Part shown: piece after piece, positions 55,509-64,000 of the stretch
Layout of the letters: each line of letters starts with the position of its first letter
Position numbering within the stretch: the first letter of the stretch is position 1
Assembly: GCA_947359465.1 (NCBI GenBank)
Contig: OX375872.1
Location: 141,743,608 to 141,807,607, forward strand
DNA length: 64,000 bases
From: Metellina segmentata
Lineage: Eukaryota > Arthropoda > Arachnida > Araneae > Tetragnathidae
Direction of reading: 5' to 3'
Made by a program: the position numbers and the translations under genes
Notes under the pieces: generated by a model
Seen by the model: the letters and a program-made list of their open reading frames with translations, nothing else
Databases searched by the model: none
Told to the model about the DNA's origin: nothing

Positions 55509-55800
55509 GTTAAATATGGATATACACTACTGTTTGTGAAAGTTACAACATCGTGAAGTGATGTAGTAATTAGAACTTGTAGTATAGGGAGAGCAGAGGT
55601 TTAGAATACGAATGGTTGGAATTGCAGCGTGTTTGCAACTGTCCGAGAACTAGCAGTGTCCTCTGAGTGTGTTGTATTCGGAATATGTGTACTGTTTATG
55701 AGCTACACAAGTAGGGTATTGTGGAAAGAACGCAGTAAAAAGTTTCTCTAGGAATCACTATGCCTCCTCAACAACAAAAGGTACAGTATGAACAGCATAC
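55509..55800 (+). mobile_element. Solitary Tc1-like terminus related to copy E
   Basis: TA then CACTACTGTTTGTGAAAGTT matches the end of copy E (28886-). It is followed by 240 bp and then ATGCCTCCTCAACAACAAAA, which could be a transposase start. The frame is lost soon after and no right end is seen. Confidence 0.5.
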
Positions 55801-56014
55801 TAATGTCTTTATACATTAATTGTTGTATCGCTCTGAAAATTGAAACGTTTATGTACAATTATATACGTTACAAGTGGTATAAACTTCATTATGATCCTTT
55901 CACGGTGTTTAAATTTTTAGAAACAGTAGTTTAGATTCGAAATAGGGTGTCAAATTTGGGTGTTTTTATTGGAAATCATGAAATTCGTGCCCAGTTTAAA
56001 AAAAGACGACCCTT

Positions 56015-56255
56015 TGATCCTTCTGTTGGGGATATATCTCGTCATTAGCAAAACTGATCAGATTTTATGGACGATATATCTCGTTCATTAGATATCGTCG
56101 TCTCTCAACATTATAAGAAAACTGACGAGATCGTAATTTTGTCCTCATAGAAAAAATCGTCAAAATCTTGTTGACGAGTTATCTCGTCATTAGCAAAATT
56201 GTTCAGACCTTAATGGATGATATATCGCGTCGAAACCACTTGGAGGGGGGTTAAG
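56015..56255. repeat. Dyad repeat copy, largest in the window
   Basis: GGATATATCTCGTCATTAGC, AAAACTGATCAGATTTTATG, GACGAGTTATCTCGTCATTA and the end CCACTTGGAGGGGGGTTAA, which is the complement of the TTAACCCTCCAAGTGG start seen at 37310. Confidence 0.7.
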
Positions 56256-56956
56256 CAAATTTCATGTATGAAAATTAATAGACGTTATTCTATATTGAAT
56301 GGTACTTTTGAATATGCTTTGTTTTGAACCATGCATGAATGTACAGGGGTGTTTCCACTTCCGCCTGTAAATAACGCGATAAAAAGAGCAGGACACAGAC
56401 CGAAACGATGGGATACAGAATCATAGATCGTCTAATTACAAGAATGACTCTATCAGGACAGTGGTGAGTGCGTATTAAACTTTCAAGAAAAGAACTAAAA
56501 TTGAGACCTAAGCATAGACGAATTGAAAGACTGGCAGAATATATTCCGTGAAAAATAAACTTTTTCTAGATTTTCTTCACAAGAAAAGAGGTTTGCGATG
56601 CTGTTTTAGTCACTCATAAAAGGAAGTTAATGGTCTTAAAAAGTCAATTCAAGTGATGAAATTATTTAGGTGACATTGAGATGACATTGAAAAATTCACC
56701 TGGGATAGAGCCCATGAAGTATTTAATGATGATTGTATCTACGAGAACGAAAGGTTGTCAAGAGCACTTATAATCCGGGGAACACGAAGTCACTTCGCCT
56801 TGACAGAGTAAGTAGTGTAGGATAGGCTATCAGTTAGGCTCTTATGAGGATAGACTATCATGATTACTTGGATAGGCAATCATCATGTTTATGTGGATAT
56901 TTTAGAACAATTCTAATTCTTTCCATTCAGTTAATGATTGTTACATGCTGCGTATG
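56256..56956. other. Unassigned
   Basis: A plus stretch near 56400-56550 (GGATACAGAATCATAGATCG) reads GYRIIDRLITRMTLSGQW and KHRRIERLAEYIP, possibly Tc1-derived, but broken. Nothing else recognised. Confidence 0.3.
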
Positions 56957-57009
56957 TACATGTGGTGAACAAAAGAATCGGAACACTTGTAAAAGAACGC
57001 AAAATTTTT

Positions 57010-57474
57010 ATTAGTAGGGAGTTGGGCCACCATTGGCCTGAATTGCATCAGACATAGGATTGACAATTAAAGTCTTGTACAATGTTCAAGGGAATTGGCA
57101 CTCTTTCCTCGTGCATAGTGGTCTCAGATATTGGGCGTGAAAGTGGAAACCGAGGAGCATGGACTTCACAAAGGCTCAATGATGTTGCGATCAGGGGACT
57201 GAGGACACCATGAGAAACATTCCAGTTCATCATCATGCTCATCGAACGATGCTTGAACACTGCGAGCCGTGTGAACAGGGGCGTTGTCATCTTGGAGCAC
57301 AGGTCGTTCTCCAGGATACAGAGTCTGAAGCATAGGGTGTAAATGATCTGCGAGAATACTACGATAATGCTAGTCTTTGATCTTTCCCCTCAGGTCTACG
57401 AGTGGCCCCAAGCCATGCCTAGATATCGCTTCCCACACCATCAAAGAGCCACCTCCATGCTTAAAGGTAGGAAC
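57010..57474 (-). pseudogene. Tc1-like transposase remnant with Asp-36-Glu spacing
   Basis: Minus frame: GGSLMVWEAISRHGLGPLVD, then VLQDDNAPVHTARS, then SPDRNIIEPL followed by a stop. Thirty-six residues lie between the second Asp of QDDN and the Glu of NIIEP, unlike 34 in copies A and B. The C-terminal segment is further frameshifted. The 57048-57290 frame is a shadow in another phase. Confidence 0.72.
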
Positions 57475-58169
57475 ATGCGACATCGACAATTAAACATCGA
57501 TGTTCAGTATTAAAACATCGATTTTGCTAATACATCGCCCCCAAACCATCGATGTTTTTAAACATCAGTGTATTTAAACTGTTATTCCCATTTTTTAAAA
57601 CGGTTTTAGTAACCTCTAACATTAACACCTTCAGGTAAAATGACGAGTCTAGCTCGTCATTGGTTTTTCATGCCATACCGCACAATGACGATCTACACTC
57701 GTCACGTGACTAAAGTAACTGTAAAGACGAGTACAGCCAGTTGTATCTTGAAAGTTATAAGAATAGCGCCAAGAAAGAATTTAGACAACTGCCAGCATAT
57801 CAGTTTTACCTTAAAAGTTATAAAAATCGCGCCAAGAAAGAATCATATCTGAGTTATATTTCTAGCCGTAGTCAAAAGGTAAATTAAATCGTACCGGAAG
57901 GGGTAAATGTTCTCCCGGGAGGTGAGATTGAATTTGTCAGTGGCCGTGTTTAATAAGTTATAGCTACAATCTTTTTATCTGTTAAAACAAAGTAAAAAAA
58001 AAAATTAATACGAACTAACAAATCTTTTATTATCAAATTGAATAATACAAAAGAAAATAATATTTACAGCAATTTGAAATAATTACTACTAACTATAAGT
58101 ATAAGTAGGTTGGTACATAACACAATAATTAATGTTAGTTATAAATAATTATTTATCAACTTATGGGAT

Positions 58170-59387
58170 AATTGGTAATTTTTAATTAATGTCGTACTAG
58201 AGCAACACAACGGGCTATTGACGACGGTCTGGGGTCAATCCCTTAAGGGAAAGATCCGAGGACAACACCTCGTAATTTTGAACCACGGTCAGATGACGAA
58301 GCAACACCTGAGCTGGCACCAAACTCTCCAAACTTCCACACGAACCCAACGTGAGGACTTTCGGCCACGACAGATTTAAGGTACACCAGCCGCCTCTATA
58401 CCATACGCTTACAAACATTCATGCCCGGACCCGGATTCAAACCAGGAACCTTCCGATCTAGAGGCTAACACCTTAAGGTATCTGACTATGTTAAAAAGTT
58501 AAATTTTGACCAAAATTTCAAATTTTTTTAAAATTTAATATTTTTAAAATATGAACTCTTCCCTTTCTAAGACTGTTTTAGTATTTTCTCTAACGAAAAA
58601 AGAAAAGTGGAGATATTTAAATTTGAAAAAACCTTCATGCAAACTTTTCAAACCGGAAGTGGTGTTTGCGCGCCGGTAGTAGGTTCAGGTTTCGGTTTCA
58701 CGCAGGATTTAAAAAATTTAAATTGCAGTTTATGATTTCTAGTTGCGTAAAATAAAAGCCGAAATTTATTTTTAGAGAAAATATTTTAAGATTAGCATTT
58801 AAAAAATTGCTTTTCAATCTTTAAATTATTTTTTCTCTGAATGCTGTTTTCAACCAAATCATTGCACGGTAACAATGATAACTAAAAGAGTAATTAATAT
58901 ATATTTTTTGAAATTTGGTATTATGGTTCTTATCTGTATATTTTAGTGCCTGAAGCTGGATTTTACGTGTATCTTTAATAGAAAAAAATTGTCAGTCACT
59001 TCGTTGCTATGTTGTAGAGAAAAATTTCAGAAATGCATATAATTTTCACGTCATCTCTTATATCTAAAGATTCGAATAAAATTTAGCTTATAAGCAGCTT
59101 CAGTAACTAGCTTATATAGTTAAGAGTCTTAGTGTAATGTTTTATGTTAATATTATGATGAGTGAGAAAATTGGAGTGTTTTTCGTAAACATAATTTTGT
59201 GACCAAAACAAGAAAGTTTTTAGCATTTAAAAATACATTTTTTTTCCAGAGTTTTGTTGGGTTAGAATGTGTTTTTTTATGTTCATTCAACTTTTAAAAG
59301 TAAAAAAAAGTGCTATCGAATCACTTGAGAAAAAAAAAGTACTCCGAACGTAGACGGATACCTTAATCACTATACCGGTTGGTCGGC
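58170..59387 (-). mobile_element. SINE, full length, minus orientation, split by a TTAA element
   Basis: Tail AATTGGTAATTTTTAATTAA at 58171, then the whole core in reverse and the head up to TCTAGAGGCTAACACC (58472). It resumes after the insert with TCACTATACCGGTTGGTCGG (59367-59386). Approximate target duplication TATCAACT at 58154-58161 and 59388-59395. Closely similar to the SINE at 48580-48907. Confidence 0.88.
58473..59366. mobile_element. TTAA-flanked MITE, GGTATC family, 886 bp, inside the SINE
   Basis: TTAA (58473-58476), GGTATCTGACTATGTTA, AT-rich interior, complement of GGTATCCGTCTACGTTC (to 59362), TTAA (59363-59366). The TTAA was native to the SINE head (GGTTAAGGTGTTAGCC on the SINE strand), giving direct proof of a TTAA target duplication. 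Confidence 0.92.
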
Positions 59388-59526
59388 TATCAACTAGTAG
59401 GGAAAACATAACAAACCTATTTTTTATTTACTTCAAATAAAACATTTTGAGGCCTATAATTATTGTATGCCCCAATATTTGTTATTTACAGTTTGTAAAA
59501 AAAGAAGTTTGTTAACATTCTTCCCA

Positions 59527-60238
59527 TTAAGGGGGTAGGGGCACGAACCAGAATCCGTATCTCAGTAATGTTAAAAACAGACATTTTTAAGGAACATTTA
59601 AAAAATTTCTATTGATTATATGTCTCTAAATTTTTTACTGTATATTGCCTGGACTATAATACATACTTTAACCAAGGCTTTTATAATTTCAATGTCACAT
59701 GATTTAAAAAAAAATTTTTATGTGGAACTATGTATGTTTTTTCTGAAAAACACTGAAATTTCAACATATTTAATCTTGTAAATTTACTCTGAATTAATTT
59801 TTTCGAAATCCCATTGGTTAAAGTATGTAACAAAGTATCTTTATCAAGTACGCAAAGTTTTAAGTTGCTAAGTTCAGTGGTTTTTGAGAAAATGTTCCTT
59901 ATATGGCAAAAAACATGGTTTTGAGAAAAACAGTTTTAAAGGAAACACTTATTTGTATACAATTAATACCAGCACCATATCTTGGATTTTTTGTTTCATC
60001 TTATAGATTATCTTCTAATCTACAATTCTGTTGCCTCTTTTTTATTCTTGCGTCTTTAATATTTGTTTAAATGTCACGTAATCTATTATTTTAATAATCT
60101 ATTCTGATCTGCTGCCTTAATCGCCCGAGCTGTGTAGTCCAGGAGAAATACCTAATGTCGAAAGAACATTACATTTTGTAATGTTCTCCTTGTTATATGA
60201 GGCAATAGTTTTATTGTCCCACTTTCTAATGTTTATAA

Positions 60239-60271
<33 letters not shown>

Positions 60272-61047
60272 CATTTTTCTGTAACCGGGACCAGATAAGG
60301 CTACTTACACTCTCATTGCAGTTTTAAGTTTTGCCGTGTAAGTATTTGGCAAACAGATCAGGATCTGCCAAGTCTCTATAAATATATTTAAAGTAATTTA
60401 TAACATCTGCTGATAATGTGTTTTGTGGTCCCTAAAGCCTAAAAATTGTTAAAAACCGTCACCTAAAAATTTCGAGTACCGCAGACCATGCAAAATTTGC
60501 GAGAGCTGAAAAATTTTAATCACACCAGAAACTTTCATACTACAGCTATTTCCAAAATAGTTGGCACTACATCGATTACTAAAACGTGGCATTGTTTATT
60601 TACTTAAAATACTATGCATTAAACAAAAAATAACACAATAAGCTAAACTAAAACGATATTCAAACAACAATTGCCGAAATAAAATCAAAGTTAGAAGCAA
60701 ATACTTGAAACTAGCATGAAAACAGCATGCTTTAAAATAAAAACACGAGAGTTAATTGAATTCATTTCTTCTTCTAGACGTTGTCACTCATACAATTAAA
60801 AATAAGTGTTTAAAAAAGAAATAGGGAGGCTTAGAAAGCAGTAAGATGTTTGTTTTGGTAGGAGTAGACGTGGCACTCAGCATTTGACGGATCGTAAACA
60901 ATTTTTTAAAAAATATTAAAAAATACTTCTGTTATAGAGAGAGAAATAATTTTAACACCATTAAAAGCACAAAAGTCCATAGTTTTCAAATATGCAAAAA
61001 TTGAAAAATGGGTTTTTTGGTCGAAAAGTGTGCCCCTACCCCCTTAA
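59527..61047 (-). mobile_element. TTAA-flanked Kolobok-like element, 1.51 kb
   Basis: TTAA (59527-59530), GGGGGTAGGGGCAC (59531-59544), complement ending 61043, TTAA (61044-61047). Interior phrases (TTTTTGAGAAAATG, TTTTGAGAAAAA) and a transposase relic match the element at 868-2397, so the two belong to related families of almost equal length. A 29-A run lies at 60243-60271. Confidence 0.9.
60275..60428 (-). pseudogene. Kolobok-like transposase relic
   Basis: Minus strand reads GPQNTLSADVINYFKYIYRD, LADPDLFAKYLHGKT, stop, NCNESVSSLIWSRLQKN. It aligns with the relic at 1398-1775 (RDLANPELLKKCVHGKTQNP / NESVNNVIWTR). One in-frame stop replaces the Gln. Only about 50 codons are recognisable. 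Confidence 0.7.
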
Positions 61048-61429
61048 GCCGACTTCATTTTTCTCTAACTATCCCACAAGTTAGGAAAACATTTTTTCTG
61101 GTGGGACAGATGTAACCAGCACTGATAAGTACTTAGTTGCACAGTTATTTTTTCAATTTATACTTTTTTCATTCAAAAACAAAACATCGTCAATGTAAAA
61201 ACATCGTCAATGTAAAAACATCGTCAATGTAAAAACATCGATGTTAAACAATCATCGGCTCCAATAAATCGATGGTAAATAAATCGATGTTTTTATAAAC
61301 CATCGTTGTTTTGAAAACATCGACATCGATATCGCATCCCGGGTAGGAACCAGGCAGTTAACATGAAATGCTTTTGCCGGTGTTCGCCAGACGTACAAGC
61401 GTCCGGTGGTTTGAAATAATGTAAAGCCT

Positions 61430-61810
61430 GGTTGGCTAAGTAATGGTAGCCCGGCTGGCGAAGCAATGGTGGCCCGGTTGGCTAATCAATGGTGGCCCGG
61501 TTGGTTAAGCAATGGTGGCCCGGTTGGCTAAGTAATGGTAGCCCGGCTGGCGAAGCAATGGTGGCCCGGTTGGCTAATCAATGGTGGCCCGGTTGGTTAA
61601 GCAATGGTAGCCCGGTTGGCTAAGCAATGGTAGCCCGGCTGGCGAAGCAATGGTGGCCCGGTTGGCTAATCAATGGTGGCCCGGTTGGTTAAGCAATGGT
61701 GGCCCGGTTGGCTAAGTAATGGTAGCCCGGTTGGCTAAGCAATGGTAGCCCGGTTGGCTAAGTAATGGTAGCCCGGCTGGCGAAGCAATGGTGGCCCGGT
61801 TGGCTAATCA
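61430..61810. repeat. 23-bp minisatellite, about 16-17 units, abutting a SINE
   Basis: AATGGTGGCCCGGTTGGCTA and close variants (GTAGCCCGGCTGGCGAAGC, GTGGCCCGGTTGGTTAAGC) repeat every 23 bases. Variant types recur in blocks, implying larger duplications. The last unit merges into the SINE head GGTAGCCCGGTTGGTAGAGC (box A region) at 61813-61832, so the repeat appears to be an amplified SINE 5' end. Confidence 0.93.
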
Positions 61811-62105
61811 ATGGTAGCCCGGTTGGTAGAGCAGCAGATTACCAACCGGAGGGTTGCGAGTTCGAATTGAACACAATACCGTCGCGTACAAAGAAGGCTG
61901 GTGAACATCGAATCTGTCGTGGCAACAAGTGTCCTCATGTTGGGTTGGTCTGGAAGTTTGGATATTGGGGTGCCAATTTAGGCATAATCCGACCTTGGTT
62001 CATAATTACTTTGCGTTGTCCTCGGATCCCTTCGAGTTTGGTTTGGGACAGTCGACAATAGCCCGTTGTGTTGATCCAGTGCGACGTTAATTAAAATACC
62101 TACCT
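61811..62105 (+). mobile_element. SINE with tRNA-like head, plus orientation
   Basis: Head GGTAGCCCGGTTGGTAGAGC, ATTACCAACCGGAGGG and GGTTGCGAGTTCGAATTGAA (box A and box B). Then AAAGAAGGCTGGTGAACATC, CTGTCGTGGCAACAAGTGTC, core, CAATAGCCCGTTGTGTTGAT and TTAATTAAAATACCTACCTG. The head differs from that at 48580 and 50385, so the family has two head types. Confidence 0.9.
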
Positions 62106-62384
62106 GTCACATTAAACCTTGTGACCGTGCTCCAACACAGACCCCCTCCTTTTATTTAATCGAGTTTAAGGATCTTTTCAAGAATTTAAGTATTTTCAAG
62201 TTTAAATGCATTTTTGATACAGAGATAAAAACATCTTGCCTGTCAATTAAATGATTAGAAGGCAAGTCTGAAATCTCGGCGATGGCTTTTTCATGAAAGA
62301 ATTGCCATCTTTTATTTTTTTAAAAAATAAACACCAGTTCGTACAATCATTTTATTAAATTAATTTTAAGACTGAAGAACTAGA

Positions 62385-62515
62385 TAATTGGTAATTTTTA
62401 GTTATCGTCGTACTAGAGCAATACAACGGCTATTGATGACTGTCCGGGATCAATCCCCTAAGGGAAGGAATCGAGGACAACACCACGTAATTTTGAACCA
62501 CGGTCAGATGACGAC
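62385..62515 (-). mobile_element. 5'-truncated SINE, minus orientation
   Basis: GATAATTGGTAATTTTTAGT, TATCGTCGTACTAGAGC, CCGGGATCAATCCCCTAAGG and TTTGAACCACGGTCAGATGA match the SINE 3' half. TGAAGAACTAG flanks it at 62373-62383 and 62517-62527, a likely target duplication. Confidence 0.85.
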
Positions 62516-62554
62516 TGAAGAACTAGGAATTGAATAAATAGTATCCAGTGGGAA

Positions 62555-62865
62555 GGTACTATAGTTAACGCCACACTGGAGCAAGACAAATGACAATTGG
62601 CGACCAATACGGGATCGAACCCAAAGGAAAAGTACCGAGGACAACACCAAGCCATTTTAAACCACGGTAAGATGACGAGGTCACATCTGAGCTGGCATCC
62701 CCCACTCTCCAAACTTTCACACCGCGGAAATGTGAAGATATTTGAGGCCACGATGAATTTAACGTGCACCAGACCCTTTTATACCCGTCGGTCTTTGGTT
62801 GGATTCTAACTTGGAACCGTCCCGTTGCTAATCCGTAGCTCTTCCAATTGGGCTAACGCGACGAA
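62555..62865 (-). mobile_element. SINE with tRNA-like head, minus orientation, near full length
   Basis: TTAACGCCACACTGGAGCAA, GACAATTGGCGACC, CCACGGTAAGATGACGAGGT, GAGCTGGCATCCCCCACTCT, GAGGCCACGATGAATTTAAC and the reversed head (GTCTTTGGTTGGATTCTAAC, CGTTGCTAATCCGTAGCTCT, CCAATTGGGCTAAC). Confidence 0.87.
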
Positions 62866-64000
62866 AAGCAAACCAAGTGACGGCATGTACAGGAAGCACA
62901 CGTCACCACACAACCCCGACAAATACCTACATTTAGCTTGAGAAAAAAACCCTTTAAGTAATAAGCTAATGAATGAATGAAGCTAATGAATAATGATTGT
63001 AATGAATAATTATTATAAGGAATCATGATTCTAATGAATATGTTTTCAATACAATTAGATAAACTATTACCCAAATATATTCTTTTTAGAGATTTTATCC
63101 TTAGCAGATGCGCGCGCGCGATTGAACACTTTTCTGGAGCTTCTCACTTTGCGCGGAGTAAATTGATGTCAAATTTTCTGCCTCTTTAGCAGCGTTTATT
63201 TGTTTGAGAGTAACTCAAATGCAACGGACTGAATCGAATAAACTCAAGTCCTTGTAATCCAAGGAGAATAAGGACCAAGTCTTATCCTTTCCTTTCGGTA
63301 GTTTGTACACGCTAGACTGACATTTACATGCTCGGGGAATTTCTTAGCGATTTTCTCATTAACTTGATATTGCACACTTCGTACCCCCTGCAGAGCACAG
63401 GTAAGTGACGTTTAGGAATTTATTCGGAAGGAACGGAACTTTTCCCTGATAAGTAATACTTAATCTCGAGGGTGGAGGAGGGAATAAAATGAAGTCTCAT
63501 TTGCCTTTTTGACTGACACGTTTGGGTAAGCTTGAAGATGTATCGAGTTACCTGTTTTTATTTAACTTTCGTTTCCTAATGCTGCTAGGGTAGTTTCAAC
63601 TACAAATGGTATCTAAAACTGTTCAATTATAAAGGTGTAAATCAAAAAGTTTTCTACTACAAATGGTAACTGAGGAGTAATATTGTATTTAGATTAAAAT
63701 TGCGCAATGGTGGAGGACACGTATTCATTGCAGAAAGAAATTCAGAAAGTACCTCGTCTACATGGGTAATTTAATCAAACTCCAGTTTTATCGGATTCCG
63801 AGACTATATTTCTGATACCTGTTTATACCTGTATATTATATATTTGTTGTAAAAATATTTTAGTAGTGGTACTATTATGATGATCTTGCACCCTATGGAA
63901 CGTATGCTTGGGTCATCGTTCCTAGACAATTCTAATGCTCATGTACTCGGTGAGATATTCTTGAATATCATTGTTTCTCGGTGATTACGATAGTCATCTT
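62866..64000. other. Unassigned window end
   Basis: (CG)n run GCGCGCGCG near 63112. Slightly higher GC at 63100-63500. CCCTGCAG..CAGGTAAGTG at 63390-63406 looks like a 7-nt microexon on the plus strand, but nothing supports it. No exon of the minus-strand membrane protein gene was identified here. Confidence 0.35.

Larger units (their letters stand above)
57467..61350. mobile_element. hAT-type MITE (same family as 8435-8933) swollen by later insertions
   Basis: Exact 8-bp duplication GTAGGAAC at 57467-57474 and 61343-61350. Left part ATGCGACATCGACAATTAAA with CATCGATG repeats. Right part has AAAACATCGACATCGATATC ending GCATCCCGG. The interior left and right arms (57475-57615 and about 61100-61342) align to the 499-bp copy at 8435-8933. 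Between them sit a dyad-like repeat, a SINE and two TTAA elements. ACATCGTCAATGTAAAA is repeated three times at 61187-61240. The terminal TAGGG of the left end is lost. Confidence 0.82.
56957..61428 (-). mobile_element. Tc1-like element (copy H) interrupted by a 3.9-kb nest
   Basis: TA (56957-56958) then CATGTGGTGAACAAAAGAAT. Tc1 sequence 56959-57474 resumes at 61351-61428, where the minus strand reads WRTPAKAFHVNCLVPT in continuity with the GGGSLMVWEAISRHGLGP block at 57474. Its outer right end is missing, replaced by a minisatellite. The inner boundary carries the 8-bp duplication of the inserted hAT element. Confidence 0.82.

Noticed and set aside
61430..61810. Coding repeat (the 98-codon frame at 61765-62061 and frames in the 23-bp array)
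   Set aside because: The frames run from the minisatellite into the SINE; 23 is not a multiple of 3, so no repeat protein is maintained.
63390..63406. Plus-strand 7-nt microexon between CCCTGCAG and GTAAGTG
   Set aside because: Motif match by chance is likely; no neighbouring plus-strand exons.

Overview
The window looks like intronic DNA from a large, AT-rich, repeat-laden animal genome, most likely an arthropod. Evidence: small coding exons with GT/AG splice sites separated by introns of 1 to 13 kb, many decayed Tc1/mariner, hAT and TTAA-target DNA transposons, tRNA-derived SINEs, solo LTRs, and degenerate tandem arrays. An arachnid is a reasonable guess from the density and style of the Tc1-like copies, but that is inference. 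There is no sign of prokaryotic or organelle DNA.

The main gene is easy to miss because none of its exons is long. Six exons on the minus strand (40155-40218, 27693-27778, 19053-19145, 17956-18015, 4588-4662, 62-364) have canonical splice sites, and their phases chain without a break into a 226-residue open product. It reads as the end of a first membrane helix, three further helices and a 100-residue cytosolic tail. The layout resembles arthropod DUF4728/LAPTM-like four-helix membrane proteins. The first coding exon(s) were not found and should lie above 40218, perhaps outside the window. A shorter look-alike of the 40155-40218 exon, with the same phases and its own splice sites, sits at 40073-40112.

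The rest is mobile and repetitive. 1-4.6 kb: a 31-bp minisatellite, a TTAA-flanked (Kolobok-like) element with a broken transposase, and a Tc1 element. 5-13 kb: degenerate short tandem repeats, a hAT-type MITE built of CATCGATG palindromes, and a SINE. 13-15.8 kb: a 344-bp satellite with dimeric higher-order structure. 15.8-20 kb: a TTAA element interrupted by a hAT element that is itself interrupted by a SINE, then two exons. 20-29 kb: four Tc1 fragments, a LINE relic, a 168-bp tandem array and a Tigger-like MITE, ending at a 200-N assembly gap (29291-29490). 29.5-40 kb: another TTAA element, a solo LTR, several tandem arrays, a Tc1 copy and a TIR element. 40.3-43.5 kb: a Tc1 element split by a 1.56-kb solo LTR and a Harbinger-like MITE. 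43.5-54 kb: more tandem arrays, including units of about 450 bp that carry a SINE tail, and many SINEs. 57-61.4 kb: a four-deep nest (Tc1 > hAT > SINE > TTAA element). 61.4-62.9 kb: a 23-bp minisatellite that appears to be expanded from the 5' end of the adjoining SINE, followed by more SINEs.

All coordinates and motifs were read by eye. Family names come from memory of the families, not from searches.
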